From contig JAITAZ010000193.1 of NCBI GenBank assembly GCA_031283825.1, forward strand, positions 1-5,660: a DNA stretch of 5,660 nucleotides, read 5' to 3'. How positions within the stretch are numbered: the stretch's first letter is position 1; each line of letters begins with the position of its first letter. A model generated the notes under the pieces. It was not told the origin of the DNA. It did not search any database and worked only from the letters and a program-made list of their open reading frames with translations. Below are positions 1 through 5,100 of the stretch, piece after piece. The stretch comes from Planctomycetaceae bacterium. Its GTDB lineage: Bacteria; Planctomycetota; Planctomycetia; Pirellulales; Thermoguttaceae. A program made the position numbers and the translations under genes.

Positions 1-122
1 ACTTCTAAAAACTAAATTTATTAGGAACGCGGGCGTCCCGCCTGCATGACAAACGCCTAAATATGCGGTCGAGACGACCGCGATCCTAATAAAAATAAAT
101 TTTACATGAGGTTTTTAGAAGT
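1..122. mobile_element. Hairpin-rich inverted-repeat (MITE-like) element, left edge cut
   Basis: Positions 1-12 (acttctaaaaac) and 111-122 (gtttttagaagt) are perfect 12-bp inverted repeats. A second nested pair lies at 18-26 and 84-92 (ttattagga / tcctaataa). Inside are two compact GC-rich hairpins: 29-41 (GCGGG-cgt-CCCGC) and 65-81 (GCGGTCG-aga-CGACCGC). There is no coding frame of note. The ends resemble those of the element at 1387-1575 (both contain tctaaaaact near the left end and tttttaga plus ttccc at the right), so the two may belong to one terminal-repeat family with different interiors. The right end probably runs to ttccc at about 126, so the true left end would lie a few bases outside the window. 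The structure is seen directly; mobility is inferred. Confidence 0.55.
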
Positions 123-131
123 TCCCCAATG

Positions 132-253
132 TAGAGACGCAATGCTTTGCGTCTCTATCGGTGATCTTTTGATCGAACAATGAGACGCAATGCTTTGCGT
201 CTCTATCGGTGAACTTTTGATCGAACAATGAGACGCAAGGCATTGCGTCTCTA
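132..253. repeat. Three tandem 48-bp units, each with a GAGACGC palindrome
   Basis: Palindromes lie at 134-155, 182-203 and 230-251, exactly 48 bp apart. Each has a 9-bp stem (GAGACGCAA / TTGCGTCTC) and a 4-base centre. The first two centres are tgct; the third is ggca, so the third reads more like the reverse complement of the others. The two 26-bp spacers (156-181 and 204-229) are identical except for one base and contain gatcttttgatc. Similar GAGACGC palindromes occur as dispersed repeats in several bacterial phyla. The array could form hairpins in DNA or RNA; no function can be read from it. Confidence 0.8.
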
Positions 254-315
254 CAAGCGTTGTTAATTTGTAAATATTCACGTTTTAATTTTGCGATAAA
301 AAATAAAAAATTCCG

Positions 316-327
316 TGAACGGTTACG
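316..327 (+). repeat. TGAACGGTTACG motif, inverted copy just after the hydrolase gene
   Basis: TGAACGGTTACG at 316-327 is matched by its exact reverse complement at 1345-1356, starting two bases after the hydrolase stop codon. The pair therefore brackets that gene in inverted orientation. Related forms occur at 393-402 (gtaactgttc, inverse), 412-422 (agaatggttac) and about 1617-1627 (tgaacgtttac). The motif may be a protein-binding site or an end of a small mobile unit; the sequence does not decide. Confidence 0.5.
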
Positions 328-345
328 TTAAATTAGTGTGTCCCC

Positions 346-422
346 TAAGTCCCCAATGTTCCCCTCAAAAATAATATGTTTTTAAAAATACCGTAACTGT
401 TCTTTTGTGTGAGAATGGTTAC
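346..422 (+). promoter_or_regulatory. Shared leader module, copy 1, with hairpin upstream of hydrolase gene
   Basis: A C-rich block (tccccaatgttcccct, 349-364) is followed by an A/T-rich run and a hairpin. The hairpin stem pairs 393-403 (gtaactgttct) with 412-422 (agaatggttac): 11 pairs, two of them G-U, around an 8-base loop. It ends 12 bases before the hydrolase ATG at 435. Equivalent modules lie upstream of clpP2 (3815-3950) and the lipoprotein gene (4920-5061), and all carry ATGGTTA in the 3' arm. The repeat and pairing are seen directly; a role as an untranslated regulatory leader is inferred. Confidence 0.45.
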
Positions 423-434
423 AATCAAATTATT

Positions 435-1343
435 ATGAAAAAATTATTTTTTATTTTTACGTTTTGTTATTTTATCGCGGCGAGTTTATCGGCTCACGCG
501 GACGATGTGTGGTTCGTTGATACAAGACATAAGTTTGAAATAAATCAACTTGACACAAATTCTAAATGGACAAAGTCAACATTAGACGAGTTCATTCAAA
601 CTTATAATCCGAACAAACCTTTGATCATTGTTACGCACGGATATAAAATGACTTATAACGAAGCCAAACAGTTCGGAATAGATTTCAGCAAATTGACTCA
701 AAATTTGGGAGAACATAGATTTCTGTTTTGGAGTTGGGACTCCGAAAAAGAAAGTTGCGGAATTAAATACGACGCAATCAATGCCGGAAAAAAAGCAGAT
801 AAAGAAGCAAAATATCTGACTGATTTTCTAAAACAACTTAAATCCGGCGGTAAAGTTTCTCTGATTGGTTTCAGTTATGGAGCAAGACTAATAAGCGTTT
901 CTCTACAGCAATTAGCAAACGAAAAATCAATCTCGGATGATTCGGAAAATAAAAATAACAAAACGGACGGTAAAGAAACAGTTCCTACGTTAAAAATTCG
1001 AGTTGTTTTTTTAGCGGCGGCGGTAGATCAAGATCAGTTCGGACAAAATAAAAAATACGGTAATTTGCTTTCGATCACGGATGAATTGCTTGTCAATGTA
1101 AATGCCGCCGATCCGGCGTTATTGCTTTATCCGTTGCTTGACGGAATCGGCAGTCCAAAAGCAGTTGGCAGACGAGGAATAAACGTTGCAGGAATCCCAA
1201 AAAATCTTGCAGAAAAAATAAAATCAATAAATGTCAGACCAGAAATCGGAGTTAATCATACATTCGTTTCGTCTTTTTGCGCCTTCCTAACTTTCAAAAA
1301 AGAATTTAAAAAATACGCGCTATTCGACGACAATAAAAAATAA
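435..1343 (+). CDS. Secreted alpha/beta-hydrolase-like protein
   Basis: The protein has 302 residues and looks like an exported serine hydrolase; its substrate is unknown. Residues 1-22 form a signal peptide (MKK, a Phe-rich hydrophobic core, then AHA before DD), so the mature protein should start near residue 23. An HG turn at residues 68-69 (VTHGY) is a candidate oxyanion-hole segment. GFSYG contains the nucleophile elbow GxSxG with Ser147. Asp226 (AADPALLLYP) and His275 (GVNHTF) are in the right order to complete a triad. A charged insert at about 162-181 is rich in Asn, Lys, Asp and Ser, like a surface loop. A start at TTG 405 would add ten residues ahead of the signal peptide, so ATG 435 is preferred. 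No Shine-Dalgarno site is visible. The gene stands alone, bracketed by TGAACGGTTACG inverted repeats and by repeat elements. The fold is likely; the esterase or lipase class is not determined. Confidence 0.8.
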   Translation: MKKLFFIFTFCYFIAASLSAHADDVWFVDTRHKFEINQLDTNSKWTKSTLDEFIQTYNPNKPLIIVTHGYKMTYNEAKQFGIDFSKLTQNLGEHRFLFWSWDSEKESCGIKYDAINAGKKADKEAKYLTDFLKQLKSGGKVSLIGFSYGARLISVSLQQLANEKSISDDSENKNNKTDGKETVPTLKIRVVFLAAAVDQDQFGQNKKYGNLLSITDELLVNVNAADPALLLYPLLDGIGSPKAVGRRGINVAGIPKNLAEKIKSINVRPEIGVNHTFVSSFCAFLTFKKEFKKYALFDDNKK

Positions 1344-1386
1344 GCGTAACCGTTCATGTACAAGTGAAAATACTTTTTTCACGTAA

Positions 1387-1575
1387 GGGAATCTCTAAAA
1401 ACTCGTTTTTTTATTAACCACAGAGAACACAGAGTTCACAGAGAGAATATTTTTTAAATTAAATTTTGATTTAAATCCAAATTGTTACTTTAATAAATTT
1501 AAATTATGTTTTGATTCAAATTAAAATTTTCTCTGTGTTCTCTGTGGTTTAAAATTAATTTTTAGAGATTCCCGT
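1387..1575. mobile_element. 189-bp near-palindromic MITE-like element flanked by GTAA
   Basis: The ends are perfect 15-bp inverted repeats: gggaatctctaaaaa (1387-1401) and tttttagagattccc (1561-1575). GTAA occurs directly outside each end (1383-1386 and 1576-1579), as expected of a 4-bp target duplication. Inside, aaccacagagaacacagag (1416-1434) pairs perfectly with 1531-1549, and the AT-rich centre also has partial dyad symmetry, so nearly the whole element could fold into one long hairpin. Sequences like the accacagagaacacagag core are familiar as dispersed repeats in many bacterial genomes. No transposase is encoded, so any movement would need an enzyme acting in trans. It separates the hydrolase gene from the csrA terminator. 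Confidence 0.7.
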
Positions 1576-1661
1576 AAACAATTACAAAAATACCCCAATT
1601 CCGAATTTTAAAACCGTGAACGTTTACAAATAAGTAAAACCATTAGACAACCTGAGCAGGC

Positions 1662-1712
1662 AAAAAAAACAGGTTGTCAATTTAAACCGCAATGGGTTTA
1701 GTTGACAACCTG
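1662..1712 (-). terminator. Rho-independent terminator for csrA
   Basis: Read on the minus strand, caggttgtcaa (1712-1702) pairs perfectly with ttgacaacctg (1680-1670). An inner stem of about six pairs (taaacc / ggttta) extends it over a short loop, and eight T residues follow (1669-1662). This is the usual intrinsic terminator layout and lies about 150 bases downstream of the csrA stop codon. On the plus strand the hairpin is followed by A residues, so it should work only leftward. A third copy of the stem arm, gacaacctg at 1646-1654, lies just beyond the T run and could pair with the 3' arm of the hairpin instead. Confidence 0.7.
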
Positions 1713-1864
1713 AAAAAAACTCTCGCTTGAATTTTCATCTTCTCGGGACAATTGTTTCTTATCTTAATCGATGGGAATCTGGTTTATATTTTCTTCTTTT
1801 TGATTTCTATTTTCTATAATTATAAAATTCTCAATCATAGACGATATAAAAATCGTGAAAAATA
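1713..1864. other. Region between csrA stop and its terminator, no gene seen
   Basis: This stretch would be the 3' untranslated part of the csrA transcript. It is AT-rich, with T-rich runs on the plus strand around 1789-1815, and shows no convincing open frame on either strand. A small dyad, cgatataaaaatcg (about 1843-1856), is the only structure noticed. Confidence 0.5.
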
Positions 1865-2278
1865 TTAACCGTCGATCATATCTGCAATACCTCCAAAACC
1901 GATGTTGTGCGTCTCGATTTCGACAGGTAGTGCTTTTCCTCGTCGATTAGATAAATTATCCTCAAGCGGAGATTTTATTGATTTTACGCGACTATTACTC
2001 CCGCTCTGCCCCCCGACGCGACTTCCCGCGCGACCGCGTGAAGAACGCTCTTTGCTAACAGAATTAATAATCTGCTTGTTGCGTCCATTGTGATTATTTA
2101 TTATTTCGTCTTCTTTCTCGCGTGTTATTGCATCGTAAACTTCCTGACGATGCACCGAAATATCCGACGGCGCTTTGATCCCTAAACGAACTCGATCACT
2201 ACGCACGTCAACAACAGTAATCACAATGTCGTCTCCGATACAAACGCTCTCATCACAATATCTTGACAAAACCAACAT
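1865..2278 (-). CDS. csrA: CsrA translational regulator with long basic C-terminal tail
   Basis: CsrA is a small homodimeric RNA-binding protein that recognises GGA motifs, usually in mRNA leaders, and alters translation or stability. Residues 1-55 match the family closely: MLVLSR at the start, a VRLGIKAP strand, and SVHRQEVYDAI. The RNA-contact residues Leu4, Arg6 and Arg44 are all present. The typical family member is about 60-75 residues, whereas this one has 137. Residues 56-137 form an extra tail, rich in Arg, Ser and Gly around 77-100 and ending in IGFGGIADMIDG; it looks disordered and basic and may add RNA contacts. Cys8 and Cys13 are unusual additions in the N-terminal strands. The start is fixed by the family N-terminus and by AAGGAG seven bases upstream, whose GGA could allow autoregulation. 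No flagellar or fliW neighbour is present. Core identity is certain; the tail's role is unknown. Confidence 0.95.
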   Translation of the reverse strand: MLVLSRYCDESVCIGDDIVITVVDVRSDRVRLGIKAPSDISVHRQEVYDAITREKEDEIINNHNGRNKQIINSVSKERSSRGRAGSRVGGQSGSNSRVKSIKSPLEDNLSNRRGKALPVEIETHNIGFGGIADMIDG

Positions 2279-2285
2279 TTTTTTG

Positions 2286-2291
2286 CTCCTT
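2286..2291 (-). promoter_or_regulatory. Strong csrA ribosome binding site containing GGA
   Basis: On the minus strand AAGGAG lies seven bases before the csrA ATG. It is one of two clear Shine-Dalgarno sites in the window, the other being before the lipoprotein gene. It contains GGA, the core of CsrA targets, which would suit self-repression, though only this one GGA is obvious close to the start. Confidence 0.75.
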
Positions 2292-2303
2292 AATTTACCT
2301 CAT

Positions 2304-2332
2304 TCTTAACCGCGTCAATAATCTCTTGTCAA
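2304..2332 (-). promoter_or_regulatory. Possible csrA promoter
   Basis: On the minus strand a perfect TTGACA (2332-2327) is followed after 17 bases by TTAAGA (2309-2304). The -35 match and the spacing are good but the -10 match is poor, so this is only a candidate. It would give a leader of roughly 20 bases before csrA. Confidence 0.3.
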
Positions 2333-2985
2333 GTTACCACAACTTGCACAAGAAACTCTGCGCCACGTAATTTCTCACATCATTCAAATCCTTCTAATTG
2401 TTTAATCGCTTAAATCCAACTTATCCGGCGTTATCGTCAAAATCGCGTCAATCGACGCCGACGACATTGAAACATTCTTATCAAGTTGTAAATCAGATTT
2501 CGTCCTAATTATTGTATTGTTATAACTGTCGTGTAACTTATTTTAGCTGTATTCAGTATATACGTATCAAAAATAAATTGTTTTACCGAAATATCGCCGC
2601 CAAATTTTTCGCAATACTCGCGCGATTCAAACCTGTTTTCGACATAAAAACACGGCTCGCGTTAAAATAAAAAGACAAAAAAGCGAAAATGGGAATAATA
2701 GTAAAAGATTCTAATAAACGCTAAAAAAACAAATATTAGAACAATACGAAATATAACAACCAATTCATAAATAACTACAAAACTAAATCTATGAATTAAA
2801 TCGAAAATAACGAATATTCAAGGTCGAATCGACTCGACAGACAACGACGAAACTGTCAGAGAAAAATTAAAAAATAAATCTACGGAAAATTAATCTTTCC
2901 AAAAAATCAAAATTTCTGTATATTTCGCATAAACTGCTATTGATTAAATTTCATTTTTTAGGCACAATTACGCCTTCAAAAAACT
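2333..2985. other. Long intergenic region without a convincing gene
   Basis: About 650 bases lie between the csrA promoter region and the first clpP-flanking element. The part from roughly 2650 to 2930 is very A-rich on the plus strand and full of stops. Two short minus-strand frames have gene-like codons: 2402-2467 (21 residues, MSSASIDAILTITPDKLDLS then D, with the same frame open for about 16 codons upstream of its ATG) and 2583-2645 (20 residues, beginning MSKTGLNRASIAKN). Neither is recognised and neither has a clear ribosome binding site. They may be remnants of decayed genes or chance. No RNA gene was recognised. Confidence 0.5.
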
Positions 2986-3088
2986 CGCCTACCCCCGATC
3001 AGGTAGGCGACCTTTCGCCGAAAGGTCGCGTTGCCGAAGGCAACGATAAAATGGATTCGACAATAATTAAAATCATTTCAGATTTACC
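2986..3088 (+). mobile_element. Truncated MITE-like copy A upstream of clpP pair
   Basis: Positions 2997-3088 match the reverse complement of 4770-4860 with one substitution and one single-base indel. The copy starts with the 29-bp end sequence ggtaggcgacctttcgcc... (3002-3030), which itself forms an 11-bp GCGACCTTTCG hairpin, followed by the hairpin CGTTGCC-gaa-GGCAACG (3029-3045) and an AT-rich stretch. It stops after gatttacc and lacks the other terminal repeat present in copy B, so it is a one-ended copy. The left edge adds a dyad, cgcctacc (2986-2993) with ggtaggcg (3002-3009). Confidence 0.7.
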
Positions 3089-3153
3089 TGGAGCAGCAAG
3101 TGCGTAACATGAGTTAAGTTTAGAACAAACGAAATTCAAACGTTACTTTTTAA

Positions 3154-3188
3154 CTTTCAACATTCAACTTTAACATTTAACATATAAA
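3154..3188 (+). promoter_or_regulatory. Possible clpP1 promoter region
   Basis: The sequence before clpP1 is a run of similar short words (tttcaacattcaactttaac, then catttaaca) ending in TATAAAAT at 3183-3190, only five bases before the ATG. If this is a -10 box, the transcript would start at or very near the start codon, which fits the lack of a Shine-Dalgarno site. No well-spaced -35 box was found, so confidence is low. Confidence 0.25.
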
Positions 3189-3195
3189 ATATCCA

Positions 3196-3786
3196 ATGGG
3201 GCATTACGGAGGAGATTATCAACGTCAGCGTTCAATGACGCTTGGCGATTTGCTTTTAGAAAACCGAATTATTTTTCTTCAAGGAGAAATACGAAGCGAT
3301 AACGCAAACGAGGTTGTAATGAAACTTCTTTATTTGCAGAGCGAGAATCGTCGTAAAGACATTCATTTTTACATCAACTCTCCGGGCGGCAGCGTTACGG
3401 CTACGCTTGCGATTTACGATACGATGCAGATGTTGAGTTGTTCGGTTGCAACTTATTGTGTTGGTCTTGCGGCGAGCGGCGGCGCGGTGTTGCTTGCTGG
3501 AGGCACAAAAGGAAAAAGATTCGCGTTGCCTCATGCAAAGATCATGATGCATCAACCTTGGGGAGGTGTCGGAGGACAAGTTTCGGATATTGAAATACAA
3601 GCAAAGCAAATCATAAAAGACAGAGCTATGTTAAATGAAATTCTAGCAAACCATATCGGAAAACCGGTCGAAGAAATCGCAAAAGACACAGATAGAGATT
3701 TCTACCTAAACGCCGAAGAAGCAAAAACCTACGGAGTAGTTGACGACATTTTAAGAAAAGGAGAAGTCGAAGTAGAAAATGAATAA
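3196..3786 (+). CDS. clpP1: ClpP-family serine peptidase, variant active-site type
   Basis: This is an ATP-dependent Clp protease proteolytic subunit of 196 residues, about normal length. It would form heptameric rings in the cytosol and degrade proteins unfolded by ClpX, ClpA or ClpC. The catalytic triad is complete: Ser94 in GLAASGGAVLL, His119 in IMMHQP, Asp168 in [17 protein letters not shown] (60-69) is the conserved substrate-binding segment. The Ser segment differs from the usual GQAASMGA and is, as I recall, typical of one of the two planctomycete ClpP types. The N-terminus MGHYGGDYQRQRSMTLGDLL lacks the usual IP.V motif seen in ClpP2, so the axial pore region may differ. It lies 288 bp before a second clpP in the same direction. 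Codon use changes inside the gene: Arg is CGN up to residue 53 and AGA from residue 108, while Leu goes from CTT/TTG to TTA/CTA. No Shine-Dalgarno site is visible. Confidence 0.95.
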   Translation: MGHYGGDYQRQRSMTLGDLLLENRIIFLQGEIRSDNANEVVMKLLYLQSENRRKDIHFYINSPGGSVTATLAIYDTMQMLSCSVATYCVGLAASGGAVLLAGGTKGKRFALPHAKIMMHQPWGGVGGQVSDIEIQAKQIIKDRAMLNEILANHIGKPVEEIAKDTDRDFYLNAEEAKTYGVVDDILRKGEVEVENE

Positions 3787-3814
3787 GCGATTTTGAGTTG
3801 TAGTATTTGTAGTA

Positions 3815-3950
3815 GGGGAAAGAATTTTATTTTTTGAGTTTTTGATCCCGAATTTGAGCTAGCGCGTCTCCTAATGTCCCCTTAAAATTAAAAAAAATAT
3901 AACAATTTAGTCGATAGCAATTGTCAATCGATGGTTATCTATTGAATCGT
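3815..3950 (+). promoter_or_regulatory. Shared leader module, copy 2, upstream of clpP2
   Basis: This aligns over most of its length with 4920-5061: a T-rich start (attttattttttgag), an agcgcgtctcctaatgtccc block, an A run, then taacaatttagtcgatag. A hairpin pairs 3913-3923 (gatagcaattg) with 3929-3939 (cgatggttatc), ten of eleven positions pairing with two G-U, over a five-base loop; weaker pairing continues outward. The hairpin ends about 135 bases before the clpP2 ATG. It suggests clpP2 has its own transcript or leader and is not simply read from clpP1. Nothing else was recognised between 3957 and 4074. Confidence 0.5.
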
Positions 3951-4074
3951 TATGAAATTTTTGTTACGAAAAATCAGCAACAATTAGTTTTGTTGTGGCG
4001 GCGTAAATTGAATGCGAAATGTTATCGTGTTGCCGTATTAACTTTTTAAATTTGAAAATTATTTTTGACAAATT

Positions 4075-4674
4075 ATGCCTTTGATTCCTTATGTTATTGA
4101 AAAGAGTGGTCGAGAAGAGCGGGCGATGGATATTTATAGTCGTTTGCTTAAAGACCGTATTATATTTCTTGGAACGGCTGTAACGGACGAGATAGCCAAT
4201 GCGATAGTAGCGCAATTGTTGTTTCTTAATTCGGAGGATCCGAAAGCGGACGTTCATTTGTATATAAATTCTCCGGGCGGCAGCGTTACGTCGGGGCTTG
4301 CGATTTATGACACGATGCAATTCATAAATTGCGATGTTGCGACATATTGTATTGGTCAAGCTGCGTCGATGGGCGCGTTGTTGTTGACTGCCGGCGCTAA
4401 AGAAAAAAGATTTGCTTTGCCAAACGCAAGAATTATGATCCATCAACCTCATGGCGGTATGGAAGGAACGGCTGAAGAAATAATGATTCATGCAAAGGAA
4501 TTTTCTAATATTAAAGATAAACTAAATCGAATAATGATAAAACACACAGGACATGATCTCGCTAAAATCGAAAAAGACACTGACAGAGATCGTTTCATGT
4601 CTGCTGAAGACGCTAAAACTTATGGAATAATCGATCAAGTAATTGAAAAGATTGAAAAATTAGAAAAGAAATAA
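4075..4674 (+). CDS. clpP2: ClpP serine peptidase, canonical type
   Basis: This is a second Clp protease proteolytic subunit, 199 residues and full length. It keeps the standard N-terminus ([20 protein letters not shown]), whose IP and following residues form the axial gate, and it resembles E. coli ClpP throughout. The triad is Ser98 ([11 protein letters not shown]), His123 (IMIHQP) and Asp172 (TDRDRF), and [10 protein letters not shown] follows at 64-73. The C-terminus is Lys/Glu-rich (EKIEKLEKK). With clpP1 just upstream the two subunits may form mixed or separate rings, as known for paired ClpPs in other bacteria; this is inferred. The pair is not preceded by tig, and no clpX is in the window. 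No Shine-Dalgarno site lies before the ATG; the start is set by the conserved N-terminus. As in clpP1, A content rises sharply in the last third of the gene. Confidence 0.97.
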   Translation: MPLIPYVIEKSGREERAMDIYSRLLKDRIIFLGTAVTDEIANAIVAQLLFLNSEDPKADVHLYINSPGGSVTSGLAIYDTMQFINCDVATYCIGQAASMGALLLTAGAKEKRFALPNARIMIHQPHGGMEGTAEEIMIHAKEFSNIKDKLNRIMIKHTGHDLAKIEKDTDRDRFMSAEDAKTYGIIDQVIEKIEKLEKK

Positions 4675-4725
4675 AAAGTAACTCATGGTAAGCGTTTGCT
4701 ACCCCCGATCATGTAGGCAACCGTA

Positions 4726-4855
4726 GGTAGGCGACCTTTCGCCGAAAGGTCGCGTCGGCGGTAGCCGACGGTAAATCTGAATGATTTTAATTATTGTCGA
4801 ATCCATTTTATCGTTGCCTTCGGCAACGCGACATTTCGGCGAAAGGTCGCCTACC
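4726..4855 (-). mobile_element. Complete MITE-like copy B downstream of clpP pair
   Basis: The element is 130 bp with 29-bp terminal inverted repeats differing at one base (4726-4754 and 4827-4855), each able to fold into its own GCGACCTTTCG hairpin. Inside each end lies a second hairpin: CGTCGGC-ggta-GCCGACG (4753-4770) and CGTTGCC-ttc-GGCAACG (4812-4828). The AT-rich centre carries attattgtcgaatcc. The right part, with flank to 4860, is nearly identical to copy A but inverted. There is no coding capacity and no clear target duplication. Lying 51 bases after the clpP2 stop, it could also slow transcription or protect the mRNA 3' end, although no T run follows the hairpins. Confidence 0.75.
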
Positions 4856-4919
4856 TGATCAGTTACCGCCTACTGACGGACAACTACTGAGTAACATGAG
4901 AAAGTAATTATTGGGTAGC

Positions 4920-5061
4920 GTATTTGTTTTATTTTTTGGTCTTTAATATTTAGATTTTAAGTTAGAGCGTTCTTAATGTTCCTGAGGTCCCCATTGTTCT
5001 CTTAAAAAAAATGTAACAATTCAGTCGATAGTAATTGCTGATCAATGGTTATTATTGACTG
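4920..5061 (+). promoter_or_regulatory. Shared leader module, copy 3, upstream of lipoprotein gene
   Basis: This is homologous to 3815-3950, with the fuller C-rich block gtccccattgttctctt (4987-5003), which also resembles the block upstream of the hydrolase gene. The hairpin pairs 5027-5037 (gatagtaattg) with 5043-5053 (caatggttatt): ten of eleven positions pair, three of them G-U. An outer CAGTC/GACTG stem (5022-5026 and 5057-5061) closes it beyond a three-base bulge. A possible -10 box, TATAAA, is at 5082-5087, but no well-spaced -35 box was found. Confidence 0.5.
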
Positions 5062-5090
5062 ATTAGTTATGATTGGGTTGGTATAAAAAC

Positions 5091-5094
5091 GGAG
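5091..5094 (+). promoter_or_regulatory. Ribosome binding site of lipoprotein gene
   Basis: GGAG lies six bases before ATG 5101. This spacing favours the first ATG over the second in-frame ATG at 5107. Confidence 0.6.
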
Positions 5095-5100
5095 TTTTAT

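Noticed and set aside
132..253. Possible CRISPR array (regular repeats with 26-bp spacers)
   Set aside because: The two spacers are identical except for one base and the repeats are full palindromes with variable centres. This is a tandem duplication; no cas gene is present.
405..434. Upstream TTG start for the hydrolase gene
   Set aside because: It would put ten polar residues before an ideal signal peptide beginning MKK at 435 and would overlap the leader hairpin.
1362..1380. Terminator for the hydrolase gene (gtgaaaa / ttttcac dyad)
   Set aside because: The stem is short and AT-rich, the T residues are inside the structure and no T run follows it.
1902..2093. Plus-strand open frame opposite csrA
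   Set aside because: It is fully antisense to the csrA tail, with no ribosome binding site or recognisable domain.
3256..3609. Minus-strand open frame opposite clpP1
   Set aside because: It lies entirely antisense to clpP1 and has low-complexity, cysteine- and arginine-rich content. It is a shadow of the real gene.
3964..4491. 175-codon minus-strand open frame opposite clpP2
   Set aside because: Most of it is antisense to clpP2. Its similarity to the frame opposite clpP1 follows from the homology of the two clpP genes.
2986..4860. Composite transposon carrying clpP genes
   Set aside because: There is no transposase, one copy is truncated and no outer target duplication is visible. Inverted element copies are described, but a mobile unit is not claimed.
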